Below are positions 46,447-55,768 of a DNA stretch of 64,000 nucleotides, piece by piece. Below the pieces are notes generated by a model that was not told the DNA's origin, made no database searches, and saw nothing but the letters and a program-made list of their open reading frames with translations. A program made the position numbers and the translations under genes. Numbering within the stretch: position 1 is the stretch's first letter; the number at the start of each line of letters is the position of its first letter. This stretch comes from Acidobacteriota bacterium (GTDB lineage: Bacteria > Acidobacteriota > Holophagae > Acanthopleuribacterales > Acanthopleuribacteraceae). Location of the stretch: assembly GCA_020439745.1 (NCBI GenBank), contig JAGQSC010000029.1, forward strand, positions 248,001 to 312,000. Reading direction: 5' to 3'.

Positions 46447-47240
46447 ATAATACGTGCAATTTCCCGTTTTGTGAGACGATGTTCGCTTGCCAATTGACGC
46501 AGTGCTTGGCTGTGGCGCATGCCCGCTTCGCGCAGTTGCGCGTAGGAAGACGGGATATCCGGTTCATTTAGCTGTTGCTCGAGGGCTCCTAGGACGAGGA
46601 CAATTTCGCCACGCCAAGGATCCGTTCGGGCTGCGATCTCTAAGGCAGACCCTCTGATGACTTCCTGGTGAAGTTTGGTGAGTTCACGGCACACGGCGAT
46701 GGGTGTTTCGCCTGCAAAACGTGCCAGATGGGCCAGCGTGGTCGAAAGGCGGTGGGGTGACTCATAAGCAATTGCTGTCATCGGCCATCTCGTAAGGTTT
46801 TGCAGGAGTTGTGTGCGCCCCGATTGCGTTCGTGGAATGAATCCCACAAACATGTGTGGGACGGGGGGTAGACCGCTGAGCAAAAGTGCCGTCACACCCG
46901 CGCTGGGGCCCGGTAGAACATCCACCTCAAGATCGTGCTGATGTGCCAATTGGACGAGCTCAAAACCGGGATCGGATATGCCTGGCATACCCGCATCTGA
47001 AACGTATACGACAGTGCCTGCTCCCATGAGTAGCTCGGTGACTGCGGCAAAATCGCGCTCACTCGAATGCGCATGAAACGAACGTAAAGGACGGCTGATG
47101 CCGAGGTGGTTGAGGAGTTTGCGTGTATGTCGGGTGTCTTCAGCCAAAATGTGTGAGGCCGATTCTAGGGCGTCACGCAAGCGGACACTAATGTCGCCCA
47201 GATTGCCGATGGGGGTGGCTGCCAGAATGAGTTGAGCCAT
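46416..47240 (-). CDS. rsmI: 16S rRNA (cytidine1402-2'-O)-methyltransferase RsmI
   Basis: Tetrapyrrole-methylase-fold enzyme that 2'-O-methylates C1402 of 16S rRNA with SAM. ATG 47240 (AQLILAATPIGNLGDISVRL) shares its A with the TGA of the preceding synthase gene. 274 aa. Motifs: LAEDTRHTRKLLNHLGI, YVSDAGMPGISDPGFELV and LPGPSAGVTALLLSGLP. A C-terminal helical extension ends KREIARII. Confidence 0.95.
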   Translation of the reverse strand: MAQLILAATPIGNLGDISVRLRDALESASHILAEDTRHTRKLLNHLGISRPLRSFHAHSSERDFAAVTELLMGAGTVVYVSDAGMPGISDPGFELVQLAHQHDLEVDVLPGPSAGVTALLLSGLPPVPHMFVGFIPRTQSGRTQLLQNLTRWPMTAIAYESPHRLSTTLAHLARFAGETPIAVCRELTKLHQEVIRGSALEIAARTDPWRGEIVLVLGALEQQLNEPDIPSSYAQLREAGMRHSQALRQLASEHRLTKREIARIIQSTSTDDDG

Positions 47241-48139
47241 CAGGTAGATCCCCAATTCAGACAGCGTTCAGCAAGTGAGGGAGGGAGCTGTTCCTGCCAA
47301 ATGGGTGGAGGGGGAATGCGAATCGATGTTTCGGGCAACTTCCCATAAGCAGGCCATGAGAGCTCACCGCAATGTAGCTTCATGCCGTATGCCGCAACGA
47401 CACCGTAAAGATGGTCGCCGACCAGCGGACATTCAATGGCTTGGCAGTGAACGCGGATTTGATGGGTCCGCCCGGTAACGGGCTGCGCTTCAACCAACAG
47501 CAGACCATGCTCTTCTCCGAGGTACGTGATGATGGTTTTCGCTTTCTTACCCTGAGGCGACGTAACGTGAATGGTCGGTTTACCCTTCTCGCGTAAGGGC
47601 GCAATAGGCATCTCCACCGTGGTTTGATGATCGTTGAATGGCCAGGGACCACGAACTAAGGCCAAATAACGCTTGATCACGCGCTTCTCGGAAAAAAGTT
47701 CGGCGACATCTGAGTTGAGCGACGCGTCTGTTGTAAAGCATATGAGACCCGAAGTGTCTTGGTCGAGTCGGTGGTGCAACCCCACGTAGCCACCCAGATG
47801 GCGCTTGAGAAGTTCGTAAAGACAGTTGTCATCGCGATCACGACTACCCTGCGTAGGCATGCCAGATGGCTTGTTCACCACAACTATCCCGGACCCGTTG
47901 TGGACGATGGCTTTGGGATCAAGGACCATGTCTCGTTTGACAATTGGAGCATGGTAGTACACTTCAACCGATACGCCAGGCCTCAATGGCGTATCTGCTT
48001 GCTTGTGGCGTTTACCCTTGAGGTAGGCGCCGCCTATCTGAATCAGCGTTGTGACATCTGCCTTTGGTAGCTGCGACATGTCTGCGATGGCATCCAAAAA
48101 CGTTTGGTTCTTGCGAGTGACCGACTGTTTGTAAATCAA
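47240..48139 (-). CDS. RluA/RluD-family pseudouridine synthase
   Basis: 23S rRNA (or tRNA) pseudouridine synthase, 299 aa. An N-terminal S4-like RNA-binding part (LPKADVTTLIQIGGAYLKGK) precedes the catalytic domain with VVNKPSGMPTQ, HHRLDQDTSGLICF (catalytic Asp in HRLDQDTSG) and PVTGRTHQIRVHCQAIECPL. Position in RluA/C/D subfamilies not resolved. Its TGA overlaps the rsmI ATG by one base, so both rRNA-modification genes are co-translated. Confidence 0.92.
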   Translation of the reverse strand: MIYKQSVTRKNQTFLDAIADMSQLPKADVTTLIQIGGAYLKGKRHKQADTPLRPGVSVEVYYHAPIVKRDMVLDPKAIVHNGSGIVVVNKPSGMPTQGSRDRDDNCLYELLKRHLGGYVGLHHRLDQDTSGLICFTTDASLNSDVAELFSEKRVIKRYLALVRGPWPFNDHQTTVEMPIAPLREKGKPTIHVTSPQGKKAKTIITYLGEEHGLLLVEAQPVTGRTHQIRVHCQAIECPLVGDHLYGVVAAYGMKLHCGELSWPAYGKLPETSIRIPPPPIWQEQLPPSLAERCLNWGST

Positions 48140-48178
48140 AGAACTTTTCCCTCTCGCCAGTAGTGTACACTAGCGCTC

Positions 48179-48739
48179 ATGAAGTATGGTTGGATCGCAA
48201 TCTTGTGTGTGTGTGGCTGCAATGCGCCCGTGACTCCACCCAATGAAAAGCAGCAACTTTCAGATCAATATGGCAATTTTGAGTTCCCCCAAGAAGTGCT
48301 GGAAAGAGCGCCCAATATTCGCAAGCACCTGTTGCAGTTGTTGCATTTTGATACGCCTACATTCCAGGTAAAACCACAATTCGCATTTATCGATGACGAT
48401 GATTTGGTTCAGGGTCCTTTCAGTACTCTGGTGACGCACTACACCTACTTTCATGTGGTGTTGCGGCGGGAAACGGAAGTTGTTTGGACGGGAAGCCTGA
48501 TCATGGATCCAGACAGGGGTGTGGGGGTCAGTTCAAAATCTGGATATCAATGGGACATCATTCCAGAAACAGATCATTACAGAATCGAGTTGGCCACACG
48601 CCAAAATCAATTCACCACGAGTCTTGATCGCACAATAGGGGACTCCGAAACGGGGGAATTGGGCGATCTGAGTGTGTATGTCACGCGGTTCGTATTGCCC
48701 AACGAACACCTGTTCACTTCACCCAAGACTCCGGAATAA
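48179..48739 (+). CDS. Predicted lipoprotein of unknown function
   Basis: A 186-aa protein with a short signal peptide and lipobox (ILCVCGCNAP; acylated Cys about residue 14). The mature part has alternating beta-strand sequence (QPKFAFIDDDD-like and WTGSLIMDPDRGVGVSSK) and no known motif. Divergent from the pseudouridine synthase and convergent with the next lipoprotein, overlapping it by 26 bases. Confidence 0.7.
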   Translation: MKYGWIAILCVCGCNAPVTPPNEKQQLSDQYGNFEFPQEVLERAPNIRKHLLQLLHFDTPTFQVKPQFAFIDDDDLVQGPFSTLVTHYTYFHVVLRRETEVVWTGSLIMDPDRGVGVSSKSGYQWDIIPETDHYRIELATRQNQFTTSLDRTIGDSETGELGDLSVYVTRFVLPNEHLFTSPKTPE

Positions 48740-49421
48740 ATTTGATTTGACCAAATTGGATCTTGAGTATTTCCTTGGATTCTGGATCAAGGTAGTACTG
48801 GTCAAATTCGGTTGGGGCTGTGACGGCCTGGAGTTCATAGTGCAACACAGAATAGGCTGTTCCATCCTCATATAAGGTCTCCGGACCCAGGTACCGAACA
48901 GTCACAGGCACAATCTGTCCAGCTGACTCAAGCAAGATGGGATAGGTGCGTTCCTTTCCAGGCTCGGTGAGGTCACCTGCATACATTAATGAAATGAGTT
49001 CCACATAGACGGGGCCATTTCGGGTAACGACCTGGGTTTGGGGCGCCTGCTGACCGTGGCTTGTCTCGATGGTGATCTGATCGCCTTGCACCGTACTACG
49101 GACATGTGTGACCTCGTCGTTAATCACGCGTGTTGTTTCAGATTGATATAGGCTGAAGTCCTTGTGCAATAGGGCTTTTCTTGTGGTACGCCTGTTGGAA
49201 ATGTTCCCAATTGAATGAAGGGTAAGGCTGTCGAATCGAAAACCCTTAGTCCCGTCGCTGAGTGACGTGTTTTCCAATCGGTAGGTGAGTTTGAGTGTGC
49301 GTTTGCCGGCATCAAATCCGGCAAGTTCGGTTTCAAAAAGAGGACGAGTGCACCCGTGAAGTCCGAAAAGCAAAAAGATAACGGTGAGACCGCTGAGCAT
49401 CAACTTAAATCGGAACCTCAA
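48714..49421 (-). CDS. Predicted lipoprotein of unknown function
   Basis: A 235-aa protein with a signal peptide ending in LFGLHGC (lipobox, Cys about residue 24). The mature domain is beta-rich (KRTLKLTYRLENTSLSDG and PVTVRYLGPETLYEDG). No family recognised. Faces the lipoprotein gene at 48179 tail to tail with a 26-base overlap, and is divergent from the MshEN gene. Confidence 0.7.
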   Translation of the reverse strand: MRFRFKLMLSGLTVIFLLFGLHGCTRPLFETELAGFDAGKRTLKLTYRLENTSLSDGTKGFRFDSLTLHSIGNISNRRTTRKALLHKDFSLYQSETTRVINDEVTHVRSTVQGDQITIETSHGQQAPQTQVVTRNGPVYVELISLMYAGDLTEPGKERTYPILLESAGQIVPVTVRYLGPETLYEDGTAYSVLHYELQAVTAPTEFDQYYLDPESKEILKIQFGQIKFIPESWVK

Positions 49422-49529
49422 AGTGGACCTCCAAATGGTGTTGGGCGAAGCCTATCATAATACCTATGGTTGTTGACGTTACAGGTGCCCTGCGTTATCT
49501 TTAAGGCATATAAAATCCAAGGTTTAGCT

Positions 49530-50342
49530 ATGGCTGCGCAAAAGCAGAAGAAAATCGGCGAACAACTCCTTGAAGCTGGACTGATAAGCGAAGCGCAACT
49601 TCTTCGAGCACTGGAAAGGCAACGCAACTGGGGGGGACGACTTGGCTCTAACCTGGTCATGATTGGCGCTCTTTCTGAAGAGGCCCTGCTCAGGTTTTTA
49701 GCGGGAAAAACGGGCATCAAGGAATTGAACATTGCCGAGATCGAAATCGGCGCAAATATGATTCGCAAGATCCCGCAGAAGGTCGCTGAACAATTCCACA
49801 TTATTCCGGTCTATATGAAGGATAAACGCACATTGGTGGTTGCGATGGTCGATCCTACAGATCTAAACGCCATCGACGAAGTTCGCTTCATAACCGGTTT
49901 GGAAATCGAACCAGTCATTACCTCCTATTCATCCATCCTGCAAGCCATCCACAAATATTATCTGGGCACGCAACTACGCTCTCAGCCTGATCGCGAAATC
50001 GTTATGGACGATGGGTACGCGGGTGCCTCAATGGAAGACCATGGGGGCGTGTCCGGGGTTGAGGATCCAGATATCATCATTTTTGGTAGACAGTCGAATG
50101 CCGAAGAAGCCGAAAACGGAGCAGAGGCCGGGGCGGATTTTGAATTTGACACCTCGTCGGACCATTCCGAAGCGGAAGTTATGACCCCAGCTGCGATTCC
50201 GTCATCGGGCGATTTGGATCAGTTTACCGAAGAACAGCGAATCTTTGGCATGTACCAAGTGCTGCTGCAAAAACGCGTCGTGACCGAAGCTGAGATCGCC
50301 CAAGAATTGACTCGGTTGTGGTCACTGGGAAAACTCAAGTGA
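49530..50342 (+). CDS. Stand-alone MshEN (GspE N-terminal) domain protein
   Basis: A 270-aa protein. ATG 49530 gives AAQKQKKIGEQLLEAGLISE, the start of the type II secretion/type IV pilus ATPase N-terminal domain, followed by LRALERQRNWGGRLGSNLVM and LRFLAGKTGI. The C-terminal subdomain has PQKVAEQFHIIPVYMKDKRT and VAMVDPTDLNAIDEVRFITG. The core ATPase part of PilB/GspE is absent; an acidic tail follows (AEEAENGAEAGADFEFD). MshEN domains can bind c-di-GMP, so this could be a receptor or adaptor. Confidence 0.85.
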   Translation: MAAQKQKKIGEQLLEAGLISEAQLLRALERQRNWGGRLGSNLVMIGALSEEALLRFLAGKTGIKELNIAEIEIGANMIRKIPQKVAEQFHIIPVYMKDKRTLVVAMVDPTDLNAIDEVRFITGLEIEPVITSYSSILQAIHKYYLGTQLRSQPDREIVMDDGYAGASMEDHGGVSGVEDPDIIIFGRQSNAEEAENGAEAGADFEFDTSSDHSEAEVMTPAAIPSSGDLDQFTEEQRIFGMYQVLLQKRVVTEAEIAQELTRLWSLGKLK

Positions 50343-50499
50343 CCTACGATGTGATCTTGTGTGACGGTACATGGTTGCGCGGCGTTGATAGCGTACCCGA
50401 ATCATCCGTTCGAGCGGTCATGTCACATCATTGGTGGATCAAGACCTTTGTTCTAGGCAGTTTTTTGCGCAGCTATTGGGCTAAGCATCATGGTGCCCG

Positions 50500-50670
50500 C
50501 TACTCGTTTTCAAACACCTCATCTTCATCAGCAGCGACGCGATAGGTCTCGGAGAACCAGTGTCCCAACTCTGCGGCTCTGCACCGCTCTGAGCAGAACG
50601 GGCGATACGGGCTCTCGTCGCACCAGATGACTTCCTGGCCACATTGAGGGCAGGCCACCTTGACCGTCAC
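50500..50670 (-). CDS. yacG: YacG-like zinc protein (DNA gyrase inhibitor family)
   Basis: A 56-aa protein. GTG 50670 overlaps the lpxA TGA by 4 bases (GTGA). The sequence VKVACPQCGQEVIWCDESPY and FCSERCRAAELGHW matches YacG with its CPxC...CxxxC zinc ligands; an acidic tail ends in FENE. In E. coli YacG binds GyrB and inhibits gyrase. Last gene of the envelope operon. Confidence 0.88.
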   Translation of the reverse strand: MTVKVACPQCGQEVIWCDESPYRPFCSERCRAAELGHWFSETYRVAADEDEVFENE

Positions 50671-51449
50671 CTCACGATTCCCCGTTCGCTTGTCTCAATG
50701 AATTTGACCAAATACTGCACTCTGGGACAGCTGGCATAATCCTGCTTCAACTTTTCCAGCGCATCAATCAAACGAAGTTGTCTTTGAAAAAGGGTTCGGT
50801 AGGCGGATTTCAAATTCTTGACTTCAGTTTCAGTAAAGCCAAGGCGTTCCAAGCCGATGTTGTTAATGCCATAGATTTTGGCGCGATTACCGACTGATTT
50901 CACGAAGGGCAAGGCGTCCTGGGTGATCACTGAATATCCGCCAATAAAGGCGTAATCACCCACGCGGCAAAATTGATGGACACCCGAATAGGCACCTATG
51001 GTGGCATGGGATCCCACATGGACGTGGCCCGCCAACGTGGCAGCGTGTGAAAAGATGGTGTGGCTGGCCACCTCGCAATCATGGGCCACGTGAGAACTCA
51101 CCATGAACAGGTTCTTGTTGCCAATAGTTGTCTGACCGCCGCCCTGTTCGGTTCCTCGGTGGATAGCACATTGTTCGCGAAACACATTGTCATCGCCTAT
51201 GACAGTGGTGGTTTTCCCGCCTCCGAATTTGAGGTCTTGGGGCTGTACCCCAATGGTCGCAAATGGAAAAACCTTATTGCGATCCCCCATCTGTGTATAA
51301 CGTCCGATATAAGCACTTGCCATGAATTGGCAATCTGATCCAATGGCCACGTCGTCTTCAATAACACAGTAGGGTCCTACGACCGTCCCAGAACCAACCG
51401 TAACGCGTTGGCCAATGACCGCTGTGGGATGAATAACAGGATCACTCAT
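50667..51449 (-). CDS. lpxA: UDP-N-acetylglucosamine acyltransferase LpxA
   Basis: First enzyme of lipid A synthesis, adding a 3-hydroxyacyl chain to UDP-GlcNAc. 260 aa, normal. Left-handed beta-helix hexapeptide repeats (VIHPTAVIGQRVTVGSGTVV onward), catalytic His region SSHVAHDCEV, GAYSGVHQFCRVGDYAFIGG and the helical C-terminus. Overlaps fabZ by 4 bases. Confidence 0.97.
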   Translation of the reverse strand: MSDPVIHPTAVIGQRVTVGSGTVVGPYCVIEDDVAIGSDCQFMASAYIGRYTQMGDRNKVFPFATIGVQPQDLKFGGGKTTTVIGDDNVFREQCAIHRGTEQGGGQTTIGNKNLFMVSSHVAHDCEVASHTIFSHAATLAGHVHVGSHATIGAYSGVHQFCRVGDYAFIGGYSVITQDALPFVKSVGNRAKIYGINNIGLERLGFTETEVKNLKSAYRTLFQRQLRLIDALEKLKQDYASCPRVQYLVKFIETSERGIVR

Positions 51450-51895
51450 GTTTCGTCTCTTTTGACTAGAATGGATGCAAACTCAGCTTCTGCAACCAAT
51501 TCACCATCTACAAATGCCTGCCCTTTAAGGCGACATACTTTACGACGAAAATAGAGCACATCGACTTCCATGCGCAATTGATCACCGGGAACCACAGGCC
51601 TACGGAATTTGACCTTATCGATGCTCATGAAAAAGATGACGTAGTCTTCGATATTGTCGAATTCCTGCATAATGAGCACGCCACCGGTTTGAGCCATCGC
51701 TTCCACAATCATGACACCGGGCATGACTGGTCGGCCGGGAAAGTGGCCCTGAAAGAACTCCTCGTTGATGGTGACGTTCTTCAAACCCACGATTCTTTGA
51801 GCCTTCTCCATCTCGACAATGCGGTCCACCAGCAGCAATGGATATCGGTGGGGCAATAACTTCATGATGTCGACAATGTCAATCTTATGATCCAT
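51446..51895 (-). CDS. fabZ: 3-hydroxyacyl-ACP dehydratase FabZ
   Basis: Dehydratase of fatty acid elongation, 149 aa hot-dog fold. [15 protein letters not shown], the active-site [20 protein letters not shown] (His and Glu) and [13 protein letters not shown]. It competes with LpxA for hydroxyacyl-ACP and is classically encoded between lpxD and lpxA, as here. Overlaps lpxD by 11 bases. Confidence 0.97.
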   Translation of the reverse strand: MDHKIDIVDIMKLLPHRYPLLLVDRIVEMEKAQRIVGLKNVTINEEFFQGHFPGRPVMPGVMIVEAMAQTGGVLIMQEFDNIEDYVIFFMSIDKVKFRRPVVPGDQLRMEVDVLYFRRKVCRLKGQAFVDGELVAEAEFASILVKRDET

Positions 51896-52892
51896 GGTTT
51901 TTCTCCAATTCAGCGATCCGGCGTTTCAGTTTATCCAATGATCGAATGTTTGCAAGCTGCCGTTGATAAGAAATGTGGGGCACGGCTGGATTGCCGGCAT
52001 AGGTCCCAGGCTGGTCAATATTCTTGGTCACCACCGATTTGCCCATCACAAGCACACCGGCAGCGATATCCACATGGCCATTGACCCCAACCTGACCGGC
52101 CAATATCGTGCCATTCCCAATCCGAGCACTTCCCGCTATGCCACATTGGGCAATGATCATGGCGTGTTCTCCAATGGTGACTCCGTGTGCTATTTGAACC
52201 AAGTTGTCGATCTTGGTTCCCACGCCCACGCAGGTGTCTTTGATGGCGCCTCGATCGATGGACACGTTGCTGCCTATTTCCACATCTGCACCAATGACCA
52301 CGCGGCCGATTTGGGGTATTTTGACGTGTTGACCTTTGACTTGCGCATAACCAAAACCATCTCCGCCAATTACGGACTGAGCATGAATGCGAACCCGATC
52401 GCCAATCACACAGTTAGGGTAAAGCACAACGCCTGGAAACAGGTGAACAAATTCCCCAAGCTGGCTGCCGGCCCCAATGACACAATGGGGTTCTATGACA
52501 CAGTGCCGGGCTAAGACAGCGCCTTCTTCGACGACAGCAAAGGCTCCTATGTGACAGGTGGGGTCGACAGATGCCCGTGCAGCTACATATGCGCTCGGAT
52601 GTACGCCGGAATGATACGCCCGCTCGGGATGAAGTACGCTGAGAATTTCCCCCAACTTGGCGTAAGCGGCGGGAGTCACCAACTGGAGAACTCCCGCCTC
52701 TGGAACCACTTTCTCTACGAGCACCGCACTGGCACCTGTGTTCAGGATTTGCTGGCGGTATTTGGGATTGGTGAGAAAACTCAGATCCCCTGATTTCGCT
52801 TCGTCCAGGGCTTTTACGGCTTTGATCTCGTGGTCGTTAATTGAACCGTGAGGCCTGAGCCCGAATTGCGAGATCAGTTCAGAAAGAAGCAA
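51885..52892 (-). CDS. lpxD: UDP-3-O-acylglucosamine N-acyltransferase LpxD
   Basis: Third lipid A step, N-acylation of UDP-3-O-acyl-GlcN. 335 aa. The uridine-binding N-terminal domain ([18 protein letters not shown]) is followed by hexapeptide repeats and the catalytic-type [20 protein letters not shown]. The C-terminal helix ends [13 protein letters not shown]. Three bases after skp. Confidence 0.96.
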   Translation of the reverse strand: MLLSELISQFGLRPHGSINDHEIKAVKALDEAKSGDLSFLTNPKYRQQILNTGASAVLVEKVVPEAGVLQLVTPAAYAKLGEILSVLHPERAYHSGVHPSAYVAARASVDPTCHIGAFAVVEEGAVLARHCVIEPHCVIGAGSQLGEFVHLFPGVVLYPNCVIGDRVRIHAQSVIGGDGFGYAQVKGQHVKIPQIGRVVIGADVEIGSNVSIDRGAIKDTCVGVGTKIDNLVQIAHGVTIGEHAMIIAQCGIAGSARIGNGTILAGQVGVNGHVDIAAGVLVMGKSVVTKNIDQPGTYAGNPAVPHISYQRQLANIRSLDKLKRRIAELEKNHGS

Positions 52893-52895
52893 GCC

Positions 52896-53411
52896 CTATT
52901 CTGCGCTTTCGTCGTACTTCTTGATGACTGCATCTGTAATATCGACTCGTGCATTGAAATAGACCAAGTTGGACTGGGGTCCGTGGTTGATGATGATGTC
53001 TAGTTTCATTTCTTCAGCAACCGCCTGAATCACGGGACCTAACTCCTTGCGGAACTTGCTCAAGGCGTCGTTCAAACGGCGATCACTTTCCTGCTTGGCA
53101 TCTTCCTGCATGCGCTTGATGTCTTTTTCAAGATTCTGCAGTTGAACGACCATCTCTCTGCGCTTGTCTTCGCTGAGACTGTTCACTTTGTTTTTGTAGT
53201 CTTTTTCCTTGTCTGAATATTCGCTAACGCGCGCTTGAATTTCGTCCGACTTTTGTTTGCCGAATTGTTCGAACTCCTGGAAAAAGCGTTTGCCCTTGAT
53301 GGACTCTTGAATCACGATGTCGGCGTCCACGATGCCGATCTTGACCGGGCCCTCTTGGCCAAATGCAGGAATCAGGGTAACCATGCCCAGAACTGCAAAT
53401 AGTGCTTTCAT
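52896..53411 (-). CDS. skp: Periplasmic OmpH/Skp chaperone
   Basis: Trimeric chaperone for outer-membrane proteins. 171 aa. Signal peptide (KALFAVLGMVTLIPAFG|Q), then VKIGIVDADIVIQESIKGK and long coiled-coil tentacles rich in Lys, Glu and Gln, ending in LDIIINHGPQSNLVYFNAR. Located between bamA and lpxD, the conserved order. Confidence 0.94.
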   Translation of the reverse strand: MKALFAVLGMVTLIPAFGQEGPVKIGIVDADIVIQESIKGKRFFQEFEQFGKQKSDEIQARVSEYSDKEKDYKNKVNSLSEDKRREMVVQLQNLEKDIKRMQEDAKQESDRRLNDALSKFRKELGPVIQAVAEEMKLDIIINHGPQSNLVYFNARVDITDAVIKKYDESAE

Positions 53412-53434
53412 TGTATACCTCTCTCGAATGGTGA

Positions 53435-55768
53435 TTAAAACGTGGTTCCGATGGAAAACTTGGGTTCTCCACCTTTCTCGTCGAAGGGGGTCTCCACGAG
53501 TTTGTAGGCGTAGATCAGGCGAAGGGGTGCCTGAAAAACGGGTAAGCTGAATCGCATCTCCAAGCCGGTCGACATGGCTAAGTCCGAATCAAACCAGTCC
53601 TCTTCGAGCCCAAACACCTGGCCGGCATCGAAGAACATAACAAAACGGAATTGATCCGAAACCGGAACGATGTACTCCAAGTTGAACTGGAAAGACTTGT
53701 CGCCGCGTAGCGGAGTGAGACTGCCGCCGAAGTTGGTGACCGGTCCCAACAGGTTACGGCGATATCCGCGCACGGACTCTTCGCCGCCAAGATAAAACAG
53801 CTCGTAGTAGCTGGGTCGCTGGTCCTCGAAGGTATCCATCAATGACCCCTCAACATTCACGCCGAAAAATGTTTTTTTGAATGCCTTGAAGTACTGCGTG
53901 CCCCCCAGGGAAAGCTTGTAAAACAGGGAGTCCCCTCCTGTTTGCCAACCTGCCAATTCCACAGTGGTGGAGAGTTTGTGGCCGCGGGTTGGAAAGAAGG
54001 GATGGTCGGTGGTGTCGAAGGTAAAGTTCTGCGTCACAGATGACGTGAGCAAACCATTCACGGGCTGGTAGATCGGTGATTGCACCCTCGGAATGGTGAC
54101 TTCCGTGAATTGATAGGAAATGGAATAACGAGAGAACGTTGTGGGACGGAAACTGAGACCTGTCTGGAAGCCAAAGTTGTCTTGTTCAAAACCAAACCAA
54201 CGGGTCTTGGTGTCGAAAATCCTCGCTGAAAAGCCGCGTGGTTTATCAAATAGCCAGGGCTCGACAAACGTAAGATCGTAGGTGTCGGAGATACTGCCCA
54301 ACTGGGCCTGCACTTTGACGGTTTCACCACGACCCAAAAAGTTCAACGTGGAAAAACTGAGGAAACCGTTGCGACCTCTGAAATCACTGTAACCGATACC
54401 AAAGTTCAGTTCATTGACACCGGATTCCTGTCCTTTGATCGTGATGTTTACCTTGTTCTCATTGGGGAGCGGTTTGACATCAGGCTGATCGTGGGTCACG
54501 TCAAAAAAGCCCAGCTGATTGATACGCAATAATGAGTTTCGGAAGTAGTTCAGACGAAATACATCGCCTTCTCGGATGAGGACCTCACGTCGCAGCACCT
54601 TGTCTCGTGTCGTGATGTTACCCGCAAAGCCAATTCGGTTGATGTAGATCTGTTCGTTCTCAATGACTTTGAATTTGACGTCTACAATGTTCTCATCGCG
54701 GATTTTGACGTCTTGTTGAATGGTGTAATACAGGTAACCCGTATTGTTGTGCAGTTCTTCGAGGTTGGTAATCCACTCGGTGACCTTGCCCAGGTCATAC
54801 ACATCGCCTTCCACCATCGGAAACATAGCTTGGTAAATGGGTGTCGGGATGACCGTATTGTCTTCAATCGTCATCTTGCCCAGAAAATAGGGTTTCCCTT
54901 CGAAGACAGGTATCGTCATCGTCATACGCAGATCTTCTTTGGGGTTCTTGGCCTTCTTCAGGCGCTCAATATTCTTGCGCTTTTGTCTCTCTGAAGTGTG
55001 GTCCTCAATATCAAACTGAGGTGTACCAAAGAGGATGTCTTTGTAGCCTTTGGCCCAGTACTTCTTCTTGAGTTTTTCTAAGTCCTCGCCGTATTTTTCT
55101 TCGTTGAACACATCGTGTTGCGTCAGCCAAGAGAACCACCAATGTTGTTTGGTTTTTCGCATGGTTCGCCGCAACTTTCTGTCGCTGAACTGAGTGTTCC
55201 CATCGAAGTTAATATCGTATATGCGTACTTTGCTACCCTCAAAAATGTTAAACACAACACGTGCTGTGCCGGCCTCTAGTCGCTCAAGTGCATAGGTCAC
55301 CTTGCCGTTGCGCAGGCCTCGGTCATCCAAAAGCGTCTTGATCAGTTTTCTGATCTCGTTGACCTTGCGATAGTCCAGCGGCGTGTCCTCTGCAATAGTG
55401 AGTCGTTCCTCTTCGATTTTGTCGGTAATCGTTGATTTGCCGATCTTGCGGTTGCCCCTGATATCGACTTCAGTGACGATGGGCAACTCGCGCAGGATGT
55501 ACGTAAGAATGACACCCCCATCCTCGGCAGGCTCCGTCTGGACACCGATGTTCTCGAACAAACCCGTATTCCAGAGTTCCTTAATGTCTCGCGTGATCGT
55601 GGGCTCGTCCACGGCCTGCCCGGTTTTGGTCGTTAACCGATACGTAATCGCTTCATCAGACACCCTTCGGTTTCCGAAAAATCGGATTTCCTTAATGATG
55701 TCTTGAGCGAAACTGGGCAGAATAGTCAGGAGGATGCAGCACACACCAAGTTGTTTTAGCTGCTGCAT
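53435..55768 (-). CDS. bamA: Outer-membrane protein assembly factor BamA
   Basis: Core of the BAM complex that inserts beta-barrels. 777 aa. Signal peptide (LGVCCILLTILPSFA|Q), five POTRA repeats (about 25-420, for example IKEIRFFGNRRVSDEAITYR) and a C-terminal 16-strand barrel. The barrel carries LFYLGGEESVRGYRRNLLGP and ends in aromatic Phe (GTTF). The POTRA 3 region shows a long charged insertion (KKKYWAKGYKDILF through KNPKEDLRM). The start overlaps the clpC end by 13 bases. Confidence 0.97.
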   Translation of the reverse strand: MQQLKQLGVCCILLTILPSFAQDIIKEIRFFGNRRVSDEAITYRLTTKTGQAVDEPTITRDIKELWNTGLFENIGVQTEPAEDGGVILTYILRELPIVTEVDIRGNRKIGKSTITDKIEEERLTIAEDTPLDYRKVNEIRKLIKTLLDDRGLRNGKVTYALERLEAGTARVVFNIFEGSKVRIYDINFDGNTQFSDRKLRRTMRKTKQHWWFSWLTQHDVFNEEKYGEDLEKLKKKYWAKGYKDILFGTPQFDIEDHTSERQKRKNIERLKKAKNPKEDLRMTMTIPVFEGKPYFLGKMTIEDNTVIPTPIYQAMFPMVEGDVYDLGKVTEWITNLEELHNNTGYLYYTIQQDVKIRDENIVDVKFKVIENEQIYINRIGFAGNITTRDKVLRREVLIREGDVFRLNYFRNSLLRINQLGFFDVTHDQPDVKPLPNENKVNITIKGQESGVNELNFGIGYSDFRGRNGFLSFSTLNFLGRGETVKVQAQLGSISDTYDLTFVEPWLFDKPRGFSARIFDTKTRWFGFEQDNFGFQTGLSFRPTTFSRYSISYQFTEVTIPRVQSPIYQPVNGLLTSSVTQNFTFDTTDHPFFPTRGHKLSTTVELAGWQTGGDSLFYKLSLGGTQYFKAFKKTFFGVNVEGSLMDTFEDQRPSYYELFYLGGEESVRGYRRNLLGPVTNFGGSLTPLRGDKSFQFNLEYIVPVSDQFRFVMFFDAGQVFGLEEDWFDSDLAMSTGLEMRFSLPVFQAPLRLIYAYKLVETPFDEKGGEPKFSIGTTF

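Noticed and set aside
50343-50499. Continuation of coding after the MshEN gene stop
   Set aside because: The plus-strand frame here has no start, no motif and faces yacG; treated as a short intergenic gap.
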